NCBI RefSeq assembly: GCF_001553115.1 | Contig: NZ_KQ960182.1 | Location: 1-64,000 of the forward strand | Length of the DNA stretch: 64,000 nucleotides | Direction of reading: 5' to 3' | DNA from: Aedoeadaptatus coxii | GTDB taxonomy: Bacteria; Bacillota; Clostridia; Tissierellales; Peptoniphilaceae | In this document: positions 35,416 to 45,905 of the stretch, one piece after another | How positions within the stretch are numbered: position 1 is the stretch's first letter | How the letters are laid out: every line of letters starts with the position of its first letter | Notes under the pieces: generated by a model | What the model was told of the DNA's origin: nothing | Database searches by the model: none | Seen by the model: only the letters and a program-made list of their open reading frames with translations | Program-made: the position numbers and the translations under genes

Positions 35416-37083
35416 ATGAAAAAATTATTTACAATACTCCTGGTCTTCGCCATCCTTTTATTTGGTGGCTTTACCGTTTTGAATAAGCTAAAGGGAAATA
35501 ATCAATACTCGAAATTTTCCGAATCCTTTCATATTATTTACGGAGACCACGTTTTACCAAAAGAGCAGACCATGCGTGAAGACGGCCAGTTTTATATTTC
35601 CTTAGAAGGTATTCACGAAAATTTCGATAAAACGGCCCACTACGATGAAGGTAAGAAGGCCGTTATATTTAATAATAAACTTGGCGAAAAAATTCTTCCT
35701 TTGGATAGTAAAGAAGGAACGGTTAACGGTGGCAAAATTGGTTTGCGCGATCCCATCGTCAAAAAAGGCGATCAAATATTCGTCCCTGTAGAAGCCTTTG
35801 TGTACGACTATCACGTCATTATGCATTACAACAAAGATAAAAATGTTCTGCTGATTGACGATCGCAACACGGAATACGCCACCGGTAAACTTTCCGGCGA
35901 TGGCGTTAATTTACGTGAAAAGGCTACGACAGACTCGCCCATTATGGCAACCCTTAAAGCCGACAGTGATCTTATCGTCTTTGGAAAAGAAGGCGATTGG
36001 TTCCATGTGCGTGAACGCGATGGCCTCTTAGGGTGGATTCGTAAAGATAATATTTCGGTCGACACGATCGACGGTGAATACGTGAAAAAAAGCGACGAGT
36101 CAACCTATTCAGCAGTGAAAAAGCCGCTTAATATTACCTACGATTACACTTACGGACAAGTGAAGGACAGCGTCATTCAAAACATCAAGCCCATTGAAGG
36201 TTTAGATGTCGTTATTCCCACGTGGTTTTCTATTGAAAATGCCAATGGTGAAATTAAAGATCGCGGGGATATTCGCTATGTAGAAAATTATGCTAAATTA
36301 GGCATCGACACTTGGGCCTATTTAGATAACAGCTTCGATCCCGAATTGACCCACGCCTTCCTGCAAAATAAAGAAGCTCGCCAAAAGGCCGTTGGTTTAC
36401 TCGTTAATTTGACGAAATCCTACGGTATGAAAGGTATTAATATCGACTTCGAAAACACGAAGCTGGAAGATCGCGACGGCATTACGACCTTTGTTCGTGA
36501 AGTTGCAGAAGCTGCCAAGGCGGAAAATCTTTTAGTTTCCGTCTGTGTGACGCCGCAAATTTCAAAAGATGTTGAAGACGAGCTATACGATCGTAAGGCC
36601 TTAGCAAAGGTAAGTGATTATGTCGTACTCATGGCATACGATCAACATTGGGGCACATCGCAAAAAGCCGGTTCCGTAGCGGAATATAAATGGGTAGAGG
36701 GTAATGTCAATTTAAGTTTGAAAGATATCCCGCCGGAAAAATTCATTTTATCCGTTCCTTTCTATGCCCGCTTGTGGCAGGAACAAAATTCCAAAATGAC
36801 GTCGCAAGCGGTCGGTATGAAGACGACGTCCGACTATGTTGCATCTCATAAATTAAAACCCGTATGGGATGACGATGCAAAACAATACGCCATTCAGCAA
36901 GATGTAAACGGGAAATCGGAAAAAATTTGGATCGAAAACGGAGAGTCCGTCGCATGGAAAGTTTCTCTCATGAGAAAATATAATCTTGCGGGCATTTCCT
37001 CATGGCGTTTAGGCTTTGAAACTCCCGATGTGTGGACGACAATCCACGATCAATTTGGAAAATACAAATATCCCTACCAATAA
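35416..37083 (+). CDS. Membrane-anchored GH18-like glycosidase with SH3 domain
   Basis: 555 residues. A membrane anchor or signal at 5-24 (LFTILLVFAILLFGGFTVL) is followed by a stalk domain like copper-amine-oxidase N (about 35-150), a bacterial SH3 domain (about 155-215: GVNLREKATTDSPIMATL, GLLGWIRKDN) and a glycoside hydrolase 18 domain (about 240-555). The GH18 acid motif is GINIDFEN near residue 345; the glutamate acid catalyst is present. Carboxyl-end SSWRLGFETPDVW is typical of SleL/YaaH-like cortex or wall hydrolases. It probably acts on N-acetylglucosamine bonds of the cell wall. Its stalk resembles that of the amidase at 19.7 kb. Confidence 0.88.
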   Translation: MKKLFTILLVFAILLFGGFTVLNKLKGNNQYSKFSESFHIIYGDHVLPKEQTMREDGQFYISLEGIHENFDKTAHYDEGKKAVIFNNKLGEKILPLDSKEGTVNGGKIGLRDPIVKKGDQIFVPVEAFVYDYHVIMHYNKDKNVLLIDDRNTEYATGKLSGDGVNLREKATTDSPIMATLKADSDLIVFGKEGDWFHVRERDGLLGWIRKDNISVDTIDGEYVKKSDESTYSAVKKPLNITYDYTYGQVKDSVIQNIKPIEGLDVVIPTWFSIENANGEIKDRGDIRYVENYAKLGIDTWAYLDNSFDPELTHAFLQNKEARQKAVGLLVNLTKSYGMKGINIDFENTKLEDRDGITTFVREVAEAAKAENLLVSVCVTPQISKDVEDELYDRKALAKVSDYVVLMAYDQHWGTSQKAGSVAEYKWVEGNVNLSLKDIPPEKFILSVPFYARLWQEQNSKMTSQAVGMKTTSDYVASHKLKPVWDDDAKQYAIQQDVNGKSEKIWIENGESVAWKVSLMRKYNLAGISSWRLGFETPDVWTTIHDQFGKYKYPYQ

Positions 37084-37084
37084 A

Positions 37085-37112
37085 TTGCAATTCGACGAAT
37101 TTTTGATATAAT
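37085..37112 (+). promoter_or_regulatory. Candidate promoter of the zinc phospholipase-like gene
   Basis: TTGCAA (37085-37090) and TATAAT (37107-37112), 16 bases apart, 33 bases before the ATG at 37146. Confidence 0.55.
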
Positions 37113-37145
37113 TGTATGGTATTGAGTAGTGATAAAGGAGTGTCC

Positions 37146-37781
37146 ATGGTACCTGAAACACATAGGATGATCGCCGGAGCGTTGGATCAATATATGAGCT
37201 CCACCTTCGGCGTCGAACTCGACCGATCCAAGCTTTTGCGTGGATCGATTGCGCCCGACATTTATCCGAAATACAAATTTATTCCCCATTACTACGACGA
37301 AAGCATCGATTATATCGTTGAAAATATCGTTCGTTTAGTTCCTTACATGTCTGAGATTATTCACGACACGCCGTGGCGAAAGCTTTTAGTTCATGCTATC
37401 AGCTATAAAATCGGCGTCATCAGTCATTATCTTTGTGACTATATGACCCATCCCCACGCGCGGCGTATTCGCTGCACATCCGTGCAGGATATGCGTGAGC
37501 ATTTGCTCTATGAGAGGGATTTAAATCGATACGTTCGATCCAATGGTATTGATCGCGATCTATCTTTTGATCAAAGAAGCCATCCTCTCTTAATTGAAAA
37601 AAAGGATCTTCGCGTCATGATAAAAGAAAAAATAGAAGCCGAAGTTAAAGCCTATTTGGCGGAAGACATCAGCTTTGAAAATGACGCAGCATCGGCGTAT
37701 GCGTTGAATGTTATGATTTTAAAGATAGTGTGCGAGGCCGCTTACGGCTACGCAGTAATGAGACAAGTTCAAATTGCATAA
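37146..37781 (+). CDS. Zinc-dependent phospholipase C family-like protein
   Basis: 211 residues from the ATG at 37146 behind AAAGGAGTG. The pattern of histidines and aspartates is that of the zinc-dependent phospholipase C/S1-P1 nuclease-like fold: PETHRMIAGA at the start, GSIAPDIYPKY, IGVISHYLCDYMTHPHA and an E-x-E near the end. No signal peptide is seen, so it may be cytoplasmic, unlike secreted toxins. Similar proteins are common in Clostridia with no established substrate. It stands alone between two promoters. Confidence 0.7.
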   Translation: MVPETHRMIAGALDQYMSSTFGVELDRSKLLRGSIAPDIYPKYKFIPHYYDESIDYIVENIVRLVPYMSEIIHDTPWRKLLVHAISYKIGVISHYLCDYMTHPHARRIRCTSVQDMREHLLYERDLNRYVRSNGIDRDLSFDQRSHPLLIEKKDLRVMIKEKIEAEVKAYLAEDISFENDAASAYALNVMILKIVCEAAYGYAVMRQVQIA

Positions 37782-37784
37782 CCT

Positions 37785-37992
37785 GTGAAAAGAAGCGACG
37801 CAAAGTACGCTCATTTTCAGCGAGGCGGGATGGTGTGAGCCGCTGATGAGTATTTGCCGAGAACATCTTGGAGGTTCTGTTCTCAAAAGGACAGACGGTT
37901 TTACCCGTTACATTATAATAGAGTATGTAGTACTTGAAGTGGTGGCATAGCGAATTTTTCGTCCAAGTGATGAAAATTCGCTTTTTTTTTTT
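37785..37992 (+). promoter_or_regulatory. T-box riboswitch, asparagine-specific, upstream of asnA
   Basis: The leader has the recognisable stem I apex region GGATGGTGTGAGCC, a specifier loop GAGAACATC containing the Asn codon AAC (37859-37867), the T-box core GTGGTGGCATAGCGAA...CGTCC (37939-37964) and a terminator GCGAATTTT/AAAATTCGC (37950-37981) followed by eleven T. Uncharged tRNA-Asn would stabilise the antiterminator and let asnA be transcribed. No promoter is evident in the short gap before it, so one may lie inside the preceding gene. Confidence 0.9.
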
Positions 37993-38003
37993 AAGGAGAA
38001 ATT

Positions 38004-39002
38004 ATGAGAAACAATTCGGAAGCAACGAAATTTACGATTAAAGAGACACAAATCGCAATTAAAAGTTTAAAAGATTATTTTGAAAGGGACCTGGCCAATA
38101 CCTTAAACTTAACCAGAGTCTCGGCGCCTTTGTTTGTGCGTCCCGAAACCGGGCTCAACGACAATCTAAGCGGTGTCGAAAAGGCGGTAGGTTTTAAACT
38201 TAGAAAATACGATATCGATGTGGAAATTGTGCAATCATTGGCTAAGTGGAAACGCAATGCATTAAAAGTATATGATTTCGATTTCTATGAGGGCATCTAT
38301 GCAGATATGAATGCTATTCGCCCCGATGAAGTCGTCGATGCAACGCATTCTATTTACGTCGATCAATGGGATTGGGAGAAAGTAATCCGAAAAGAAGATC
38401 GCACGAGCGACTATCTTCACTTCGTCGTTTCTGAAATTTATTCCGTCTTCTTAAGAACGGAAACGTATATTAACAGCGTATACCCTTATATTCTATCCAA
38501 AAAGTTACCGAACTCCATTTATTTTATGACGACTCAGGAATTAGAGGATATGTATCCCGACCTTACGCCGAAGGAAAGGGAGGATGCTATTTGCCGCGAA
38601 AAGAAGGCAGTCTTTTTACAAGGTATCGGCGGCGATCTTGAAAGTGGCGCACCTCATGACGGTAGAAGCCCGGATTACGACGACTGGAAACTAAACGGCG
38701 ACATTTTGTTTTACAACCCGGTCACCGATTCCGCCCTCGAATTATCTTCTATGGGTATTCGCGTCGATGAAGAAAGCTTAAAGCATCAATTGGAAATTTC
38801 CGGTATGACGGATCGCATGGAACTTGATTACCATAAAAATTTAATGGCAGGGGATTTACCCTATACTATCGGTGGCGGTATCGGACAATCCAGAATTTGC
38901 ATGTTCTTTTTAGAAAAGAAATCCATTGCCGAAGTACAGGCTTCCGTTTGGCCCGAATCTTTTATTATGGATGCTACATTACGAGGAGAAGTCATATTAT
39001 AA
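38004..39002 (+). CDS. asnA: Aspartate-ammonia ligase AsnA
   Basis: 332 residues, typical of AsnA, which makes asparagine from aspartate, ammonia and ATP and resembles class II aminoacyl-tRNA synthetases. Family segments include LTRVSAPLFVRPETGLND, IYVDQWDWEKVI and TIGGGIGQSRICMFF (class II motif 3-like). Control by the AAC-reading T-box matches the function exactly. Start ATG at 38004 follows AAGGAG by 7 bases. Confidence 0.97.
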   Translation: MRNNSEATKFTIKETQIAIKSLKDYFERDLANTLNLTRVSAPLFVRPETGLNDNLSGVEKAVGFKLRKYDIDVEIVQSLAKWKRNALKVYDFDFYEGIYADMNAIRPDEVVDATHSIYVDQWDWEKVIRKEDRTSDYLHFVVSEIYSVFLRTETYINSVYPYILSKKLPNSIYFMTTQELEDMYPDLTPKEREDAICREKKAVFLQGIGGDLESGAPHDGRSPDYDDWKLNGDILFYNPVTDSALELSSMGIRVDEESLKHQLEISGMTDRMELDYHKNLMAGDLPYTIGGGIGQSRICMFFLEKKSIAEVQASVWPESFIMDATLRGEVIL

Positions 39003-39016
39003 ATTCTGGTGAAGTC

Positions 39017-39049
39017 TTATCGTCTTTATGGTAAAATGTTAGACGATAA
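39017..39049 (+). promoter_or_regulatory. Palindrome flanking a -10 box, possible operator
   Basis: TTATCGTCT (39017-39025) and AGACGATAA (39041-39049) are perfect inverted repeats around a -10-like TAAAAT (39032-39037), and the right arm touches the GGAGGAG ribosome binding site. There is no T-run, so a terminator is unlikely. It may be an operator or a hairpin masking translation. Confidence 0.45.
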
Positions 39050-39060
39050 GGAGGAGAAGC

Positions 39061-39816
39061 ATGTCGCAAAACAGTTTACAAGCACAAAATAAAATTGTAG
39101 ATTTTGTCGATGTAAAATCGAAGCTGATGCATCGGTTTTTATACCATTGTGACAGCTCGGCCATGCAAATTCTCCTCAACTTATATGATTTGGAAGAAAA
39201 AATTCACAATATTTTTCCATCCTATGTATCGATGAAAAATTTAAAGAGAGATATCCTTTATTTTTTAAGGAGAAAAGACAATCGCTCTCTTTTTGCCGGC
39301 AGTTTAACCGATGCTATTTACGATGATGTCAATCGCTTTGAACTGGCAATGTATTTAGCAGGCTACAGACAGGGATTAAACGAAGTAGCGAAAGCCAATG
39401 AATTAGAAGTTCTAGCATTGGAAGAATTTGATATAGGCTCTATGTTTGAACGTAGAATTTTATATCAATACGACATTCGATGCGACGCCGTCGAAGCATT
39501 TTACAAACGCTGTATTGCTAGCCATGTTCACGGCTACGGCGAAGATCTCGTTAGGGAGCAGGCGGCTCGTTTTTCGAGATATATCTTGAAACGTAAAGTC
39601 TACACCCTAAACCACTATGTAGATCGCCAACTGCAGGTGAATTTTCAATCGCCGAAAAACCCTTATAGGGAATCGAATTACACCTTGAGCCAGCAAGAGC
39701 TTGCCGGTTTGAACCGTAAGCTTAAGAAATTTATATACCGTGACGGATTGCGAATCTATTGTTCCGCGTATTGGTGCGGAATTAATGATCTGGTCTTAAG
39801 ACGTTATCATCCGTAA
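39061..39816 (+). CDS. Conserved-looking hypothetical protein, unknown function
   Basis: 251 residues; I do not recognise the family. It is predicted largely helical, soluble, rich in tyrosine and arginine, without signal peptide or membrane helix. Notable spots are YRQGLNEVAKANELE near residue 103, SHVHGYGEDLVREQAARF near 154, and a basic stretch RKLKKFIYRDGLR near 222. Codon use matches the neighbours, a good ribosome binding site precedes it and a terminator follows, so it is a real single-gene unit between asnA and ruvC. Confidence 0.75.
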   Translation: MSQNSLQAQNKIVDFVDVKSKLMHRFLYHCDSSAMQILLNLYDLEEKIHNIFPSYVSMKNLKRDILYFLRRKDNRSLFAGSLTDAIYDDVNRFELAMYLAGYRQGLNEVAKANELEVLALEEFDIGSMFERRILYQYDIRCDAVEAFYKRCIASHVHGYGEDLVREQAARFSRYILKRKVYTLNHYVDRQLQVNFQSPKNPYRESNYTLSQQELAGLNRKLKKFIYRDGLRIYCSAYWCGINDLVLRRYHP

Positions 39817-39818
39817 GT

Positions 39819-39844
39819 AAAGGGCTCGCAAGAGCCTTTTTTTT
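39819..39844 (+). terminator. Terminator before ruvC
   Basis: AAAGGGCTC-GCAA-GAGCCTTT followed by a further run of T (39835-39844). Confidence 0.85.
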
Positions 39845-39854
39845 AAGGAGTTTT

Positions 39855-40349
39855 ATGAGAGTATTGGGAATCGATCCGGGCCTAGCGACTATGGGCTACG
39901 GAATAGTTGATGTAGAAGGAAATCGATTAAGGGCTGTAGAATACGGCACAATCGAAACTGCGAGTACCACAGAGTATTCGAAACGACTGTATCAATTATA
40001 TGAAGAGCTTACGCATTTGATTCGCGAATCCAAGCCCGATGAAGTGGCCATGGAGGAGCTCTTCTTCAATAAAAATATTACGACCGCTATTTCGGTTGCC
40101 CAGGCGCGAGGCGTGGAGATTTTAGCCTGTATGCGTGAAGGATTGGAAGTATATGAATATACACCTTTGCAAGTAAAACAGGCCATTACAGGCTACGGTC
40201 GTGCGGAAAAGCGGCAAGTTCAGGAAATGGTAAAGATGTATTTACATCTTCCCGAAATTCCCAAGCCCGACGATGCAGCCGACGGATTGGCCATTGCCAT
40301 CGTCCACAGCCATTCCATGAAAAGCAAAGAGAAGTTCAAAATAAAGTAG
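39855..40349 (+). CDS. ruvC: Holliday junction endonuclease RuvC
   Basis: 164 residues. Acidic catalytic residues lie in GIDPGLATMGYGI (residue 7), the central EELFFNKN and the carboxyl KPDDAADGLAIAI. It resolves junctions with RuvAB, whose genes follow after 7 and 9 bases. Start ATG follows TAAGGAG. Confidence 0.97.
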   Translation: MRVLGIDPGLATMGYGIVDVEGNRLRAVEYGTIETASTTEYSKRLYQLYEELTHLIRESKPDEVAMEELFFNKNITTAISVAQARGVEILACMREGLEVYEYTPLQVKQAITGYGRAEKRQVQEMVKMYLHLPEIPKPDDAADGLAIAIVHSHSMKSKEKFKIK

Positions 40350-40356
40350 GTGGAGA

Positions 40357-40947
40357 ATGATCGATCGTATAATCGGAAAAGTGGTAGATAAAAGATCAGA
40401 CCATATTGTGGTGCAAGCAGGGGGATTGGGTTATGCCGTTTATCTGCCGATTATCGGTATCAGCCGAGTTCCTTTAGGTGAGGATGTTTTGCTCTATACA
40501 CATTTGCAAGTACGAGATGATGGTTTTATGCTCTACGGTTTTAATAATGAAAAAGATCGGGAACTTTTCCACCTTCTGATTACCGTATCGGGAGTAGGTC
40601 CGAAAGTAGCTATCGGTATTTTAAGTGGCTACGAATCTGAATCCATTATCAGCTTTATTCGCAACGAAGATGTAAGGAGCTTAATGAAGGCGCCGGGCAT
40701 CGGCAAAAAGACGGCGGAACGCATTTTACTTGAATTAAAAGATAAGGTCGACGGATTCGAAGTAAGCGGAGAGCTTGAAGCGGCAGCGCCTTTAGCGACG
40801 ACCAGTGCTCAAGATGAGGCATACGACGCTTTAATGAGTCTTGGTTATTCCGCCAACGAAGCAAAATCCGCTGTTTCTGAAGCCGAAGGCGACGAGGTGG
40901 AAGAAATTTTAAAATCAGCGCTTAAAAAGCTTTCGATTAATCGATAA
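40357..40947 (+). CDS. ruvA: Holliday junction branch migration protein RuvA
   Basis: 196 residues with the OB-fold start (MIDRIIGKVVDKRSDHIVVQ), two helix-hairpin-helix motifs (SGVGPKVAIGIL and APGIGKKTAERILLELKDK) and domain III (about 150-196, YDALMSLGYSANEAKSAV) that contacts RuvB. Confidence 0.97.
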   Translation: MIDRIIGKVVDKRSDHIVVQAGGLGYAVYLPIIGISRVPLGEDVLLYTHLQVRDDGFMLYGFNNEKDRELFHLLITVSGVGPKVAIGILSGYESESIISFIRNEDVRSLMKAPGIGKKTAERILLELKDKVDGFEVSGELEAAAPLATTSAQDEAYDALMSLGYSANEAKSAVSEAEGDEVEEILKSALKKLSINR

Positions 40948-40956
40948 GGGGGGAGC

Positions 40957-41967
40957 ATGGAAGAGGAACGTTTAGTCTCGCGCACAATTTTACCGGAAGA
41001 AGATCGAGTAGAAACGGCTTTGCGTCCAAGTTTTCTTTCCGAGTATATCGGGCAGGATGCGGCAAGAGAAAAATTGGAAATATTCATCGAAGCTGCGAAA
41101 CGACGGGGTGAGGCTCTTGACCATACGCTTTTGAGTGGTCCTCCGGGCCTCGGTAAAACGACGCTCGCCAATATTATCGCCAATGAAATGGGCGTCAATA
41201 TTCGCGTTACGTCGGGACCTGCTATTGAGCGGCCGGGAGATCTTGCAAGTATTCTCACGAATTTAGAAGAACACGATGTGTTGTTTATCGATGAGATTCA
41301 TAGAATTCCACGAACGGTGGAAGAAGTATTGTACCCCGCCATGGAAGATTACGCTTTGGATATTATTGTCGGGAAGGGTCCTTCCGCTCGATCGCTGCGT
41401 CTCGATTTAAATCACTTTACCCTTATCGGTGCCACGACGCGATCAGGGCAATTGGCATCGCCCCTTCGCGATCGTTTCGGCGTCTTATTGAATCTCAAGC
41501 TTTACGACGAAGAAAGTTTACAGCGCATTTTACTAAGATCGTCTCAAATTTTAAATATCCCTTTAAGTACTTCAGGCGCCATGGAAATTGCACGACGCAG
41601 TCGGGGAACGCCGCGTATCGCCAATCGACTCTTAAAGCGAATCCGCGACTTTGCCGAAGTGTGTAAAGATGGCTTGATCGATGAAGAAGTGGCAGGGGAA
41701 GGTTTGAAACTTTTGGACGTAGACGCCTTCGGTCTCGACGAGTTGGATCGGCGAATTTTAAAAACCATGATATTGGATTACGACGGACGACCTGTTGGGA
41801 TCGATACGATCGCCGCCTCCATCGGGGAGGAGAGAATCACCATCGAAGATGTGTATGAACCTTACTTGCTTCAAATCAACTTTATTCAACGAACACCGAG
41901 GGGTCGAGTGGCTACTCGCAACGCTTACGATCATTTAGGCATTCCCTTCAGAAAGGATGAGCAATGA
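40957..41967 (+). CDS. ruvB: Holliday junction branch migration ATPase RuvB
   Basis: 336 residues with Walker [16 protein letters not shown] near residue 62, Walker B LFIDEIHR, arginine-containing [18 protein letters not shown] and the winged-helix end ([23 protein letters not shown]). Drives branch migration with RuvA. Its stop overlaps the SpoIID-like start by 4 bases. Confidence 0.98.
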   Translation: MEEERLVSRTILPEEDRVETALRPSFLSEYIGQDAAREKLEIFIEAAKRRGEALDHTLLSGPPGLGKTTLANIIANEMGVNIRVTSGPAIERPGDLASILTNLEEHDVLFIDEIHRIPRTVEEVLYPAMEDYALDIIVGKGPSARSLRLDLNHFTLIGATTRSGQLASPLRDRFGVLLNLKLYDEESLQRILLRSSQILNIPLSTSGAMEIARRSRGTPRIANRLLKRIRDFAEVCKDGLIDEEVAGEGLKLLDVDAFGLDELDRRILKTMILDYDGRPVGIDTIAASIGEERITIEDVYEPYLLQINFIQRTPRGRVATRNAYDHLGIPFRKDEQ

Positions 41968-43202
41968 GAAAAGTTTTAGGTTTACTAATGGCAGTTTGTC
42001 TATTGGCATTTGGTCATGTAATACATGTTCAGGCGGCAGGCGAGCCCATTCACGTAAAAATTGGTCCCAATCGCAGTTCAGTTACCCTTTCATCCCCAAG
42101 CGGAATTTATAAAAACGGTCAATTTCTCGGAAACAGCGCCACTTTATCGGCAGGAAATGTAGTAGGCAGTGATGATTTTTCATCTCCTATCGGTTACTTA
42201 AGTGTGCAGGGGAAAAACTATCGCGGATCCATTCGCTTTATTCCTATGGGCAGCAGCTTAGCCACCGTCAATATTGTAGATGTCGAAGATTATGTTAAGG
42301 GGATTATACCGAAAGAAATCGGCGCTTCCACTACAATGGAGGCCCTTAAAGTGCAGGCGGTAATTTCCAGATCCTTCGCCTATGCCAATTGGAATAAATT
42401 TGAAAAACAGGGCTACAATCTCGACGACACTTCCGCCTCTCAAGCTTATGCCGGCATGAGTGTGGAAACTAAAAATACTAACCTCGCCGTTGACGAAACG
42501 AGAGGCCAAGTACTCTATTACGGAAATGAAGTAGCCAATACGATCTTCCACGCCACCAGCGGCGGCATGACCGAATCAATTGAAGATGTTTGGGGCGGAA
42601 ATGGCGTTCCCTATTTAAAATCTATGGCTGATCCTCATTCCGTTAAAACCCACAACAGTCAGTGGAAAGCCACTTATAAAAAATCCGAACTTAATCGTAT
42701 ATTCTCTGAAGTCGGGGATGTGCGCGCCATTCGCGTCATCGACAGAAGCAGCAGCGGTCGCATTAAGCGTCTTGCAGTGGAAGGTTCCCGCGGCATAAAG
42801 GAAATGACGGGCAATCAATTCCGTATGCGCATGGGATCTGTAAGATTTAAGAGTACGGATTTCCAAATGAGTGCTCTTGAAACGCCGATGCAAGAGACGA
42901 CAGGTACTGCGATTACGGCAAACGGCATGACGCCCATTACACAACAACACGCCATCACATCGGAAGGCCTTGTAGCCGTTGCGGGACAAAATGTACTGAC
43001 TGCCAATGGCATTCAATCTGTGGATACGCAAAAACAACCGGGAGATTCCCTTATGGATATTTCTGGCGATACCACATTCTACGGCAGAGGCTATGGCCAT
43101 GGTGTAGGTCTGAGCCAATACGGCGCCATTAATATGGCGAAGAAGGGCATGGGTTACCGCGAAATTCTCGCCTATTACTATCCGGGAACCCATATTCAGT
43201 AG
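41964..43202 (+). CDS. Secreted SpoIID/LytB domain protein
   Basis: 412 residues with a signal peptide (1-24, ending HVIHVQAA). The SpoIID domain shows [51 protein letters not shown] and at the end [19 protein letters not shown], the zinc-binding/active-site regions of this lytic transglycosylase. Between residues about 295 and 350 is a Thr/Gln-rich insert with a repeated ITANGM/LTANGI motif. In spore formers SpoIID acts in engulfment; here it is in the ruv-queA operon and may simply be a wall enzyme. Confidence 0.92.
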   Translation: MRKVLGLLMAVCLLAFGHVIHVQAAGEPIHVKIGPNRSSVTLSSPSGIYKNGQFLGNSATLSAGNVVGSDDFSSPIGYLSVQGKNYRGSIRFIPMGSSLATVNIVDVEDYVKGIIPKEIGASTTMEALKVQAVISRSFAYANWNKFEKQGYNLDDTSASQAYAGMSVETKNTNLAVDETRGQVLYYGNEVANTIFHATSGGMTESIEDVWGGNGVPYLKSMADPHSVKTHNSQWKATYKKSELNRIFSEVGDVRAIRVIDRSSSGRIKRLAVEGSRGIKEMTGNQFRMRMGSVRFKSTDFQMSALETPMQETTGTAITANGMTPITQQHAITSEGLVAVAGQNVLTANGIQSVDTQKQPGDSLMDISGDTTFYGRGYGHGVGLSQYGAINMAKKGMGYREILAYYYPGTHIQ

Positions 43203-43214
43203 AGAAAGGACATT

Positions 43215-45364
<2,150 letters not shown>

Positions 45365-45373
45365 GAGGTTTGT

Positions 45374-45703
45374 ATGGAATTCGGAACTGGAAATTCGATG
45401 ATCCCTACGTTGATTTCCGTCGTCCTCATGATCGCAATCTTTTACTTTGGAATTATTCGCCCGAATAAGAAAAGAGAAAAAGAAACGCTTGAAATGATGG
45501 AAAAACTTGCGGTAGATGATGTCATCCAAACGATTGGAGGCATTATCGGTAAAATTGTTCAGGTAAAGTCTGATGTGGTGATTATCGAAAGCACCGGCAT
45601 GAAGACGCGACTTGAAATTGCCAAATGGGGAATTAAATCGGTTATAAAACCGGGACACCGCAAGAATACGGAAGAAACCAAAGAAGCTAAAGAAACAGAA
45701 TAG
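45374..45703 (+). CDS. yajC: Preprotein translocase accessory subunit YajC
   Basis: 109 residues with one membrane helix (about 11-30, MIPTLISVVLMIAIFYFGII) followed by the conserved IRPNKKREKE and the cytoplasmic beta domain (TIGGIIGKIVQVKSDVVII). It associates with SecDF. It lies 9 bases after tgt and 8 bases before the SCIFF gene. Confidence 0.95.
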   Translation: MEFGTGNSMIPTLISVVLMIAIFYFGIIRPNKKREKETLEMMEKLAVDDVIQTIGGIIGKIVQVKSDVVIIESTGMKTRLEIAKWGIKSVIKPGHRKNTEETKEAKETE

Positions 45704-45711
45704 GAGTTTGT

Positions 45712-45858
45712 ATGAAATACATAAAGACACTTACGAAACGTTCGCTACGTAAAAATCTTGAAAAAGCCGGTTGCGGCGAGTGCCAAACATCTTGTCAATC
45801 CGCCTGCAAAACATCTTGTACAGTAGGCAATCAAAAGTGCGAAAATAAGGAACGATAA
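45712..45858 (+). CDS. scfA: SCIFF ranthipeptide precursor (six cysteines)
   Basis: 48 residues, a short gene behind TAGGAGTTTG. It starts MKYIKTLTKRSLRKNLEKAG and then has six cysteines at 21, 24, 28, 32, 36 and 43, the hallmark of SCIFF peptides (six cysteines in forty-five residues) of Clostridia. Several of the cysteines are followed by Q/T/S/K residues available as thioether acceptors; in this family the radical SAM partner forms sulfur-to-gamma-carbon thioethers. The natural role of the product is not established; quorum or regulatory functions have been proposed. The maturase gene follows after a terminator-like hairpin. Confidence 0.95.
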   Translation: MKYIKTLTKRSLRKNLEKAGCGECQTSCQSACKTSCTVGNQKCENKER

Positions 45859-45890
45859 AAAGGTTGTGGGGCTCCCACACCTTTTTATTT
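45857..45890 (+). terminator. Hairpin with T-run between SCIFF peptide and maturase
   Basis: AAAAAGGTTGTGGG and CCCACACCTTTTT pair with a single-base bulge around GCT, then T-rich sequence. Partial termination here would give far more precursor than enzyme. Confidence 0.85.
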
Positions 45891-45905
45891 TAGAAAGGGA
45901 AATTT

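Noticed and set aside
39017-39049. Palindrome at 39.03 kb as a terminator for asnA
   Set aside because: The right arm is followed by the GGAGG site, not by a T-run, so an operator or translational hairpin is more likely.
42615-43193. 192-residue antisense frame in the SpoIID-like gene
   Set aside because: No ribosome binding site, no motif; the plus strand has a complete SpoIID domain with signal peptide.
45712-45858. Six-cysteine peptide as a metallothionein or defensin-like toxin
   Set aside because: Cysteine spacing, lysine-rich leader and the adjacent SPASM maturase identify it as a SCIFF ranthipeptide.
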